Assembly (NCBI GenBank): GCA_029936965.1
Contig: JAPYRG010000013.1
Span: 1 to 43,693 of the forward strand
Reading direction: 5' to 3'
Length of the DNA: 43,693 nucleotides
Origin: Fidelibacterota bacterium
Lineage (GTDB): Bacteria; Fidelibacterota; Marinisomatia; Marinisomatales; TCS55
Within the stretch, counting starts at the first letter, position 1. The number at the start of each line of letters is the position of its first letter. The position numbers and the translations under genes were made by a program. The notes beneath the pieces are model-generated. The model saw only the letters and a program-made list of their open reading frames with translations. It had not been told where the DNA came from and did no database searches. Positions 9,023 to 17,699 of this stretch are shown here, in pieces.

Positions 9023-12000
9023 ATGACAAGAATAATTAAAAATACTTTAGCCTTAATACTGGTTATGGGATATACAATATCCTACGCTGGTATAACAGGT
9101 AAAATCCAAGGTACAATCACGGACCAAAATGGACAGCCTTTACCTGGATCAAATGTTATGGTATTAGGCACAAATCGAGGTGCTGCTGCAGATGAAAATG
9201 GATTCTATATTATACTAAATATGCCGCCTGGAAAATATAGCCTATCTACTCAGATGATTGGCTTCAAAAGCATAACAACAACTGAAGTAAAAGTGAATTC
9301 CGATAGAACTACACAAGTCAACTTTGTTTTATACGAAGAAGCTATTGGAATGGATGAAGTTAAGGTAACTGCAGAAAAGCCAAAGGTGGAAGTTGATCGT
9401 ACCTTCAGCGAATATATTGTTACTTCAGACGATATTGAAAGATCGGTTATGGTAAAATCGGTTGCCGATTTAATTTCGCTGCAACCCGGTATGGATGTAA
9501 ATGGCCAAGGCATGATCCGTGGTGGAGATATGAATTCTATTGCAGCTGATGTTGTATACTATGTTGATGGTGTCAAGATGACAAGCAATGATGGTTTAAC
9601 CTTAAATAATTTTACAGGTGTAGGAAAATATGATATTGAATCAATTTCCATTATAACTGGAGGACTTAGCGCTGAATATGGCAACGCGCAAGCAGGTGTA
9701 ATCAATATTGTTACAAAAGAAGGCGCAGATTCATTTCATGGAAATTTTGAATATACCAATGAATTTGGTGGTGCAAATCATTGGGGTCCAGACTTTTATG
9801 ATGCTGCAATTCACCAAGGAAAAATGCACTGGGAAAATCCAGAATGGGTAAATGAAGTTGATAGTAGAACAGGTGAACTTGTACATAAAAGAATTGATTA
9901 CACAAACTTTGCCGGTTATGCGCTACAGGGAAATATCTTAGGGCCATTAATGAAAGGGGTATCTTTTTTTCTTGGAGGAAGAACAAATAAAAGTGGAATT
10001 AATAATATCAGCCCTTTGTCTTACTCTCCAAGAAACTTTGAAGGAACATGGAAATTGTCTTTAAACCTACATCCTAAAATTTCGATAAAATTTGGTGGAG
10101 TATATTCTGAAAACTGGAGCTTCCATTCAATAGCAAATGTTGGAGGAATTAAAGGAATGGGTGATAATGGAAAAAATATATTTTTACCAATGGGAAGTTC
10201 TTCTTCCGGAAAAATTATCAATAATGACCAAATGAATTATATGGCAATTAGTCATATGTTATCAGAAAGAACATTCTATGAATTAAGAATTTCCAAGAGT
10301 CTTAATTCACAAACGCCTGAAGAAACTCCTGATTCAACAATGGAAATAAATAAAGATGAAGATAATTGGTTCAATTTGCCTAGAGATGTTTATGCTTTCA
10401 ATGAAGGATCGCGTAACCGTTTCCAAGTTAAATTTGATTTTACTACTCAGTTTAATAAGAATAATCTTCTTAAAACAGGAATCGACTATATAGATTACAG
10501 TGTATGGGCTCGTAATTATTCTGATGAATTAAATAAACGTGAGTTACATTATATTGGTCATCATCATCGCACAGGTGACCCAATTCGACCAAAACAATTT
10601 GCATGGTATATTCAAGATAAAATGGAGTACAAAGGTCTTGTGTTAAATGCAGGTGTCCGAATGGATTATTTTGATCCTTCAGTAAAGCATCCTTTAACTA
10701 CAGCCATGGCTGCCTCTGATTATTTTTTTGATACATTTACACGATTTAATTATGACTCTCTAGAATCATTCGGATTGCTAGAAAAAACAGAACCTATTAC
10801 TGCCTGGAGTCCAAGGATTGGAGTAGCACACCCAATTACTGATCGATCGATGATTCATTTTTTTTATGGTCATATTTATCAGCTCGCAAGCTTTTATACA
10901 ATGTATGGCGAACGTTGGGTGAATGACGGAACAAGAGATTCAGATTATAATAATAACAATCTAAACGATGATGCTGAATTATATAACAAACTGGAAGAAG
11001 GATTCTTTGGAAACCCTAGACTAACTTATGAAAAAACAATCAGCTTTGAGTTAGGTTTTGATTGGAATTTCTATTCTGATTACATATTAGCTCTATCAAC
11101 ATTTTATAAAAGCTCCAGTAATCAAGTGTCTAGCCCCGGAACGGTTCAGTTAAATTGGTGGGATCCAGCAAAACAAATGTTTGATTTCCAATTTACACAC
11201 ATGGCTGGAAATGGAATTCATGAGGATATTCAAGGATTTGAATTATCATTAAAGAAAAACTTCAATAATCACTTTGGATTCAATATTGCCTATAATATAC
11301 AATGGGCAGTAAAAGGAGAAGCTGGAGTGGGAAGTCAATTTTGGATACCTGATTCAGCATTTGTTGCAGACGGAAGATTCTGGACAATGTATAGTACAAA
11401 TGATGATGGATCTGAAACACCAAGACCACTGGCTCCGGTTTTCCTTGCTAGCCAATATGCCAGCAAAGCAAATACGTTTCTTGATTCTTTACGATCTCTA
11501 GGTATGGAAATAATTGATGCTGGAAATAGCGGTTTACATTATGTGCAATTTTGGGGTGGCACTGAAGAAGAGCCAAAACCGGACGCTGATATCAGAAATT
11601 ATGGTAAGGCTCAATTGTTTATTTCAACTCCTGATAAATTTGGCCCTATGGGTTTACTTGGTAATATAACAGCAAACATTATATATCGCATGTCCACTGG
11701 AACTCCTTTTGAATACTCTCCAATTGGTGGCGCTTCCGAATGGCGAAATGGACCGCTTACTACTAGAACAGATATGTCTTTTGAAAAAGTAGTATTTCAG
11801 AAAAAGAATTCCAGAGCAACATTGTATATACAAATATCTAATTTATTTAACCAACATGATATTAGAGGAGATGGAAGTTTTAGTTCTATCTATGGACCTG
11901 GAGAGTTTATACGCTGGGGAATGGAAACGCCTCGACCAGATAATAAGCAGTATCAAGACTATGGTGATTTCTATGCAAATTCACGGTATCATGGGTCTCC

Positions 12001-12037
12001 AAGAGAAATTCAAGTGGGCATTAGAACATCATTTTAA
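9023..12037 (+). CDS. TonB-dependent outer-membrane receptor with carboxypeptidase-regulatory-like domain
   Basis: The 1004-residue product has a signal peptide (~1-22). Residues ~24-112 form a CarboxypepD_reg-like domain (GKIQGTITDQNGQPLPGSNV, ENGFY, PPGKYSL). The plug is at ~118-235 (DLISLQPGMDVNG, YYVDGVKM, ISIITGGLSAEYGNAQAGVINIVTK). A ~770-residue beta barrel follows and ends in an aromatic residue (RTSF). The layout resembles SusC-type receptors that move large substrates across the outer membrane using TonB-ExbBD. No SusD is adjacent; instead a large secreted sorting-domain protein follows after 14 bases. It is the first gene of the 9023-19972 run. The 21-base gap after the terminator leaves little room for a promoter, so it may depend on read-through. 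Confidence 0.93.
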   Translation: MTRIIKNTLALILVMGYTISYAGITGKIQGTITDQNGQPLPGSNVMVLGTNRGAAADENGFYIILNMPPGKYSLSTQMIGFKSITTTEVKVNSDRTTQVNFVLYEEAIGMDEVKVTAEKPKVEVDRTFSEYIVTSDDIERSVMVKSVADLISLQPGMDVNGQGMIRGGDMNSIAADVVYYVDGVKMTSNDGLTLNNFTGVGKYDIESISIITGGLSAEYGNAQAGVINIVTKEGADSFHGNFEYTNEFGGANHWGPDFYDAAIHQGKMHWENPEWVNEVDSRTGELVHKRIDYTNFAGYALQGNILGPLMKGVSFFLGGRTNKSGINNISPLSYSPRNFEGTWKLSLNLHPKISIKFGGVYSENWSFHSIANVGGIKGMGDNGKNIFLPMGSSSSGKIINNDQMNYMAISHMLSERTFYELRISKSLNSQTPEETPDSTMEINKDEDNWFNLPRDVYAFNEGSRNRFQVKFDFTTQFNKNNLLKTGIDYIDYSVWARNYSDELNKRELHYIGHHHRTGDPIRPKQFAWYIQDKMEYKGLVLNAGVRMDYFDPSVKHPLTTAMAASDYFFDTFTRFNYDSLESFGLLEKTEPITAWSPRIGVAHPITDRSMIHFFYGHIYQLASFYTMYGERWVNDGTRDSDYNNNNLNDDAELYNKLEEGFFGNPRLTYEKTISFELGFDWNFYSDYILALSTFYKSSSNQVSSPGTVQLNWWDPAKQMFDFQFTHMAGNGIHEDIQGFELSLKKNFNNHFGFNIAYNIQWAVKGEAGVGSQFWIPDSAFVADGRFWTMYSTNDDGSETPRPLAPVFLASQYASKANTFLDSLRSLGMEIIDAGNSGLHYVQFWGGTEEEPKPDADIRNYGKAQLFISTPDKFGPMGLLGNITANIIYRMSTGTPFEYSPIGGASEWRNGPLTTRTDMSFEKVVFQKKNSRATLYIQISNLFNQHDIRGDGSFSSIYGPGEFIRWGMETPRPDNKQYQDYGDFYANSRYHGSPREIQVGIRTSF

Positions 12038-12051
12038 TTCTAGTTAGATCA

Positions 12052-14373
12052 TTGAAAATCCTAAGAATAGATGCTCAGTTTTATAGTTACTTATTACTGA
12101 TAATCTTATTGATACCATACAATAATCTTTTCTCTCAAGCTGATCCAGTTAGTGGGTTTACTCCAAGACTTTTAACTAGAGCAAAGCTATGGGAAACATT
12201 TAGAAATAATGGATTACAAGGTGGTGGAAATACTCCACGATATCAAAGCCACGACCAAACTGCATTAGAATATCCTGGAAATGCTGGTCGTGCTCAAGAC
12301 TTTATGGCATATTGGCTAGATATTGAAGCAGTCCTATCTGAAGCTCCTAATATACTTGATGTTTCTAGAGTATGTAATCCTCAGAATGCCAGAGGTGTTG
12401 GTTTGTGGTTTCTTGGTATTGCAGATGGAGAAGACACATTAGTCTCTTATTCTGGCCCTCGAGATGTAACAAATGATGTAAGCGCAAAAAGATATCCTAT
12501 TGCAAATGAAATTGAAGCTTCACTTGGTGATTCAACGGGGGATAATATTGAACGTTCAAATTATTCTCCTTATCATACAGATATTACTGGCAATGAGCCA
12601 ATTGAAATTCATAATTACCGGTATGGAGATTATACCGCTGATGATAATTTCCCTGAAGAAATAATACTAGCACAGTGGGAAAATAAACTTGGACTTTTAG
12701 TAACAAGAAAAGCATATGCTTATAGCTATCAGAATTTTGATGATTTTATTATTCAAGAAATAATATTTGAAAATACAGGATCAAAAATATTAACAGATAC
12801 ATTTATATCATTTTTGAATAGTTTTAGTGTTTCAAGTGGAGGTCATCAATGGGCAAGGGGAAATGGAATGAGCTGGAGTGATTGGAGAGTAAATCGCGAA
12901 TCAGCACAAGATGATTGGTTCTATTATACCCAAGCACCAAACTATATTGCAGATAACCCTGAAAGTACTGATGAGTACAATGATTTAGTTTTCTGTTATC
13001 AAAGAGATGATGATTGGATTGGAACTTCCTATGATGATACTGGACAACCATTTGCATCTAATTTTGCTCAATTATCAAACTACAATGAGTTTCAAGGACA
13101 AATAGAAGGTCAATTAATGGGATATCAATATATAGGCTTTGGACCTTTAGATGTAAATCCACCATATGTTAATGATCCTAACGAAAATTATGTTAGCCCA
13201 GGAACTTTAGATCAACCATATAATTTTAAATGGTGGAAAAACGGGGATTCTAATCAAGAAGATTATGAGGAACCAACTTATAGACGTCAAACAGATGCAG
13301 AAATGTACCGTATGATTATAGGAAGTTCTGATAATGATAATACGGAAAATCCAGATTCATCTATGCTAGTTACTCATTCACTAGCTTTTGGTCCATACTC
13401 TTTAAACCCTGGAGAAAAAGGAAAAATTGTAATTGCATTCGTCGCTGGATCTGGTGCAGACTGGAATAATGAAGATGAATTGACATGGTCTATGAAACCA
13501 GAATCAAAAGATCAGCTTAAAGATGGAGAACATTCAATTATAAAAAATTTCAAACAAGCACAATTTGCTTATGATATGGGTTTTGATTTACCAGACCCCC
13601 CCCCAGATGTTAAAATTAATTTCAAAAATAATTCTTTAGGACAAATGGTTATTTCATGGGATGATCAAGCAGATGATGCTTCGGACCCAGATTATGAAGG
13701 TTCTGAGGCCAATGATGTCGAAGGATATCGGGTGTATAGAGCTTGGCCGCCATCTTTTGATTGGCATTATGGCCCTTGGGCGCAAGTTGGTGATATAGTA
13801 TTAAAAGATGAAAATTATTATGATTCAACTACTGGTAAATATACTTTTATAGATACAGAGTCTTATGCAGGATATAATTATTATTATAATGTAAGAACTT
13901 ATGATTCAGGTCACGATAGTTGGGTTGATATGTTTGGTGTTGATCATGGGTCTATCCCATCATTAGAAAGCGGATATGTTTCCCCTGAACAAAAAAATAT
14001 GATTGCAGTTACTCCATTTCAACCTTCTGCGCAGATTTATGATCAAATGAAAGGAACGATTCGGGTTGTACCTAATCCTTATCGTCTTGATTTCCGGGAT
14101 CCACTTCACATGTATCCAGATGTCGCAGATCCATATAAAATTAGATTTATTAATTTACCAAAGCATTGTATGATACGTATATACTCCACTTCAGGAGACT
14201 TAGTATATGAGTCAGAGCATCAAAAAGAATCATCGGCAGAATCTGCATGGAGACAAAGTACAATAACATTTTCTGGAAGAATTGTCAGTGGTATTTATTT
14301 TTGGGTTGTTGAATCTCTTGATCCTCAAAGTTCTGGAACTATACAAAAAGGAACCTTAGCAGTGGTTAAATAA
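12052..14373 (+). CDS. Large secreted protein A with fibronectin-III-like and divergent sorting domain
   Basis: The 773-residue product starts at TTG (no ATG is available before the leader) and has a signal peptide ending NNLFSQ. The N-terminal ~500 residues are a novel beta-rich region with conserved blocks shared with the 17699 gene (LTRAKLWETFRNNGLQGGGN, SGPRDV, EPIEIHNYRYG, CYQRDDDWIG). A fibronectin-III-like stretch follows at ~510-640 (PPPDVKINF, GYRVYRAWPPS). The C-terminus (~665-773) holds VVPNPYRLDF, IRIYSTSGDLVYE and SGIYFWVVES, a divergent sorting-domain pattern. It lies 14 bases after the TonB receptor and 4 bases before a PorV-like gene. It might bind substrate for the receptor, by position only. 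No SusD similarity was seen. Confidence 0.8.
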   Translation: MKILRIDAQFYSYLLLIILLIPYNNLFSQADPVSGFTPRLLTRAKLWETFRNNGLQGGGNTPRYQSHDQTALEYPGNAGRAQDFMAYWLDIEAVLSEAPNILDVSRVCNPQNARGVGLWFLGIADGEDTLVSYSGPRDVTNDVSAKRYPIANEIEASLGDSTGDNIERSNYSPYHTDITGNEPIEIHNYRYGDYTADDNFPEEIILAQWENKLGLLVTRKAYAYSYQNFDDFIIQEIIFENTGSKILTDTFISFLNSFSVSSGGHQWARGNGMSWSDWRVNRESAQDDWFYYTQAPNYIADNPESTDEYNDLVFCYQRDDDWIGTSYDDTGQPFASNFAQLSNYNEFQGQIEGQLMGYQYIGFGPLDVNPPYVNDPNENYVSPGTLDQPYNFKWWKNGDSNQEDYEEPTYRRQTDAEMYRMIIGSSDNDNTENPDSSMLVTHSLAFGPYSLNPGEKGKIVIAFVAGSGADWNNEDELTWSMKPESKDQLKDGEHSIIKNFKQAQFAYDMGFDLPDPPPDVKINFKNNSLGQMVISWDDQADDASDPDYEGSEANDVEGYRVYRAWPPSFDWHYGPWAQVGDIVLKDENYYDSTTGKYTFIDTESYAGYNYYYNVRTYDSGHDSWVDMFGVDHGSIPSLESGYVSPEQKNMIAVTPFQPSAQIYDQMKGTIRVVPNPYRLDFRDPLHMYPDVADPYKIRFINLPKHCMIRIYSTSGDLVYESEHQKESSAESAWRQSTITFSGRIVSGIYFWVVESLDPQSSGTIQKGTLAVVK

Positions 14374-14377
14374 TATT

Positions 14378-15316
14378 ATGGGAAAACTTTCTAAAATAAT
14401 ATTCATTGTCTGTTTTTTAAGCGGAATTATTATTGGGCAGGATGAATTTAAAAGAGTGGGCAAATCAGGTTTTGGTTTTTTAAAAATTAGTCCTTCAGCT
14501 CGTGCTGCTGGTATGGGAGATGCTTTCACAGCAATTGCAAATGATGTCACAACTATTTTTTATAATCCAGCAGGATTAACAAACTTAAATCAATTTGTAT
14601 TTAATTTTAATCACACAGATTGGATAGTTAATTCAAGTATAATTTCAGGAGCCATTGCTAAACCTTTGGGTCGTAATGGAACTCTTGGTTTTAGTATTGT
14701 AAAATTTGATACAGAAGACTTTGAAGAAACAACAGTGTTAGATCCAGAGGGAACTGGCAGAATGATTGATGCTGGGGATTTAGCTCTAGCCATTGCCTAT
14801 GCTATTAAATTAACTGATAATTTATCATTTGGTTTCAAAGGTCAATACTTAGAAGAAAAGATTGATATTGATAAAGCCACAGCTATTACTGCTGATTTTT
14901 CTACATATTATAGAACTGGTTTTCGAGATTTAACATTAGCTATGATCATGAAGAATTTTGGTCCCGAAGCAAAATTTTTATCCGATAAATTTAAACTTCC
15001 TCTCTATTTTAATATTAATACAGCAATGAGCATTGTAGGATCAAAAGGGAGTCCATTCCAATGTATTGTTTCGGTGGAAAGCGCATTCGCAACTGATTAT
15101 CGTGATAGATACCATCTAGGAACAGAAATATGGATAGCCGATATGATTGCTTTAAGGGGAGGATACAAATTTTACTATGATACAGAAGATTGGACAATAG
15201 GTGCCGGGTTAAAACTAGGATTAGGTAGTAGAGAAGTCATTATTGATGTATCTTATTCAAACTTTGTCGAATACTTTGATCCGCCATTCCGCTTCTCAAT
15301 TGGTGGATCTTTCTAA
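14378..15316 (+). CDS. PorV/PorQ-like outer-membrane barrel protein
   Basis: The 312-residue product has a signal peptide ending IIIGQ. The start of the mature part contains SPSARAAGMGDAFTAIANDVTTIFYNPAGL in shorter blocks typical of the PorV/PorQ (UPF0164-like) family, followed by alternating barrel strands and a C-terminal GGSF. In type IX secretion, PorV carries cargo with a C-terminal sorting domain from the translocon to the attachment complex. Its place directly after such a cargo gene (4-base gap) suggests a dedicated shuttle, by inference. The family also contains FadL-like hydrophobic-compound channels, so a transport role is possible. Confidence 0.8.
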   Translation: MGKLSKIIFIVCFLSGIIIGQDEFKRVGKSGFGFLKISPSARAAGMGDAFTAIANDVTTIFYNPAGLTNLNQFVFNFNHTDWIVNSSIISGAIAKPLGRNGTLGFSIVKFDTEDFEETTVLDPEGTGRMIDAGDLALAIAYAIKLTDNLSFGFKGQYLEEKIDIDKATAITADFSTYYRTGFRDLTLAMIMKNFGPEAKFLSDKFKLPLYFNINTAMSIVGSKGSPFQCIVSVESAFATDYRDRYHLGTEIWIADMIALRGGYKFYYDTEDWTIGAGLKLGLGSREVIIDVSYSNFVEYFDPPFRFSIGGSF

Positions 15317-15333
15317 ACATACCCATTATATTA

Positions 15334-16350
15334 ATGACTCTTATCCATAGGCGTAATTCAACAAAGTTTTATTTTTTTATATGTTCTATACTTCTATGTA
15401 TTTCATGTAATAAAGATATTACTTATCTGGATGCTCAAGGACATAGAGGCGCAAGAGGTTTGTTCCCTGAAAATACAATCGAAGGTTTTAGGCGTACAAT
15501 TGATTTAGGTATTTCAACGCTTGAATTAGATATACTAATTACAAAAGACCATGTCCCTATCGTTTACCATGATTTTTATATAAATCCCCATTTATGCTTA
15601 GATGCAAATGGTGATTCTGTTGATAGTAAAAATAGTTCTTTAATATATGATCATACTCTAAAAGAAATTAAAAAGTATGATTGTGGATCATTGAACCCAA
15701 ATATTAATCGCTTTCCTGAGCCACCAAGAATAAATATCCCTGGTGAAAAGATACCTACATTATATGAAGTTTTCGATTTAATTACTGAGTATCCGAATAG
15801 AAATATATGGCTAAATATTGAAATCAAATTCAATCCTGAAAAAGAATTAACTGCACCAATTAATATATTTGTTAATGAAGTAATCAAAGTTGTTAAAACT
15901 TATAATTCTACAAATGTTGTAAATATTCAATCTTTTGATTGGAAGATATTAGAAATAGTTAAATCAATTGATTCAACTATTTTGACTGCTGGGCTTCTAG
16001 ATTACTCTACCGTCAAATCATTAAATGACTCTATCCCTTCCCCATGGTTAAATGGAATACATTTTGAGAATACTGGTGGAACGAGTCTTTCAATTTTAAA
16101 TGAGGCTAAAAGATATATTGATATTTTCTCTCCTAATTGGAAATTAATTATGCCAAACAATGCAATATACTTAGGTAATAGCGTGACGGAACTTCAGAAT
16201 AACGGTTATACTATTATTCCTTGGACAATTAATAGAACAGATATTATGCTACAATTAATTGAAGAAACAGTCGATGGAATTATTACTGATTATCCTGATA
16301 GTCTATTATTGCTAATGAATAAAATGAATATTCATTTAAAGAATAATTGA
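15334..16350 (+). CDS. Glycerophosphodiester phosphodiesterase, lipoprotein
   Basis: The 338-residue product carries a lipoprotein leader ending LCISC (Cys about 25). The catalytic GDPD pattern is complete: GHRGARGLFPENT (first His, Arg, Glu), LELDI (Glu, Asp metal ligands), VYHDF (second His), NIEIKF and ending IITDYPDSL. It hydrolyses deacylated phospholipids such as glycerophosphocholine to glycerol-3-phosphate and an alcohol, using a divalent metal, here in the periplasm or on the outer membrane. Its stop overlaps the ATG of the next gene (TGATG), so the two are coupled with the ceramidase-family hydrolase. The family assignment is firm; the actual diester is unknown. Confidence 0.9.
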   Translation: MTLIHRRNSTKFYFFICSILLCISCNKDITYLDAQGHRGARGLFPENTIEGFRRTIDLGISTLELDILITKDHVPIVYHDFYINPHLCLDANGDSVDSKNSSLIYDHTLKEIKKYDCGSLNPNINRFPEPPRINIPGEKIPTLYEVFDLITEYPNRNIWLNIEIKFNPEKELTAPINIFVNEVIKVVKTYNSTNVVNIQSFDWKILEIVKSIDSTILTAGLLDYSTVKSLNDSIPSPWLNGIHFENTGGTSLSILNEAKRYIDIFSPNWKLIMPNNAIYLGNSVTELQNNGYTIIPWTINRTDIMLQLIEETVDGIITDYPDSLLLLMNKMNIHLKNN

Positions 16351-17699
16351 TGAAGTATGTATTGAGAATAACGTCTATTATAATAACTTTTATTCTATCT
16401 TTCTTATTATTAACAATCACATTTGTTGATGATACATTGCTAGAAGAAAGTTCCTATTTTAAAACTGCGGAAGAAATAATTGACAGTCTTAACGCAAATA
16501 TTCAAATAAATAATGCAAAATATTTTAAAGTTGGTTGGGCAAAAACAAATATTACTCCTTCATACACATTGCCACTTGCAGGTTACGGAGCACGGAATGG
16601 TGTATATGTATCTGAAGTGCTAGATTCAGTCTGGGTGAGGGGTTTTGTTTTTGATGATGGATATAAAAAATATGCAGTTATTACTTTAGACGCATTAATT
16701 GTTCCACCTGCAGTAACGAAAAAACTTCAATTATTGCTTCCTGAAATAGGATATGAATTATCGCGAATATATATGAGTGCAACTCATACTCATTGCTCTA
16801 TTGGAGGTTGGGGTGATAGCTGGATTGGAAATCAATTTGCTGGAGAATTCAATGAGCAAATAGTTAATGACCTCGCAAATGCAATCATTCTAACTATCAA
16901 AAAGTCAGAGAAAGAATTATCTCATGCTAAAATTGGATTTGGTAGCTATCATGCAGGTAAATTTGTTCGAAATAGGCTAGTAGGAAATAAAGGTACTACT
17001 GATCCATGGTTTAGGTTAATTAAAATACAAAAAGAGGATGGTTCTATCGGGCTAATAACATCATTTGCAGCACATGCTACAGTGTTTTCTCATAGACAAA
17101 TGAAATACTCTAGAGATTACCCCGGAGCACTTGTTGATTCATTAGAGAAAATAAATAATATTAAGATTGCTGCTTTTTGCGCTGGAGCAGTAGGTAGTCA
17201 TTCTCCAAATATTAACGGATATGATAACTATGAAAAAATATCTAATCTATCCTCAGAATTATTCTCTTTAGCAAATGAAAATATTAATAGTATTCAAATA
17301 AGAAGTGTAAAAAGTATGGGTTCATTATTATTTGATATTCCATTGCGAGAAGCTCATTTACGAATTTCAACAAAATTACGTATACGCCCATGGGTCTTTA
17401 ATAAATTAACTGAACAATCAAAAGTCTATTTATCTTTATTAAAAATTGGGGATATCATTCTAGTAGGCACACCGTGTGATTTTTCTGGAGAGCTAGTTAA
17501 TAATATTGAGTTCAATGCAAAACAAAATAACCATGATATCATGGTTACAAGCTTTAATGGAGGATATATAGGATATATCACAAATGATAAGTGGTATAAT
17601 TTAAAAGAATACGAAACATTTACTATGAACTGGTTTGGTCCTTATAATGGAAGTTATTTTATTTATTTAATAAATAATCTGATGGAAATATTTATATAA
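16350..17699 (+). CDS. Neutral ceramidase-family hydrolase (copy 1)
   Basis: The start is taken at the ATG that overlaps the upstream stop, rather than a TTG one codon earlier. The 449-residue protein has one N-terminal hydrophobic segment (signal peptide or anchor). It follows the neutral/alkaline ceramidase N-domain: VGWAKTNITPS, LAGYGAR, then a zinc-binding ATHTHCS (His about 147 and 149), a second-His block SFAAHATVF, and GAVGSHSPN in the place of the family's Ser-Pro-Asn nucleophile block. The late PGE block, whose Glu binds zinc in the Pseudomonas enzyme, reads TPCDFSGE here, so Asp may replace Glu. It should cleave an N-acyl amide such as ceramide. It is short for the family and lacks the usual C-terminal domain. 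Confidence 0.85.
   Translation: MKYVLRITSIIITFILSFLLLTITFVDDTLLEESSYFKTAEEIIDSLNANIQINNAKYFKVGWAKTNITPSYTLPLAGYGARNGVYVSEVLDSVWVRGFVFDDGYKKYAVITLDALIVPPAVTKKLQLLLPEIGYELSRIYMSATHTHCSIGGWGDSWIGNQFAGEFNEQIVNDLANAIILTIKKSEKELSHAKIGFGSYHAGKFVRNRLVGNKGTTDPWFRLIKIQKEDGSIGLITSFAAHATVFSHRQMKYSRDYPGALVDSLEKINNIKIAAFCAGAVGSHSPNINGYDNYEKISNLSSELFSLANENINSIQIRSVKSMGSLLFDIPLREAHLRISTKLRIRPWVFNKLTEQSKVYLSLLKIGDIILVGTPCDFSGELVNNIEFNAKQNNHDIMVTSFNGGYIGYITNDKWYNLKEYETFTMNWFGPYNGSYFIYLINNLMEIFI

Noticed and set aside
12052-14373. SusD-like starch-binding lipoprotein
   Set aside because: No TPR-type helices or lipobox; the protein is beta-rich with a sorting domain, so only the position resembles SusD.
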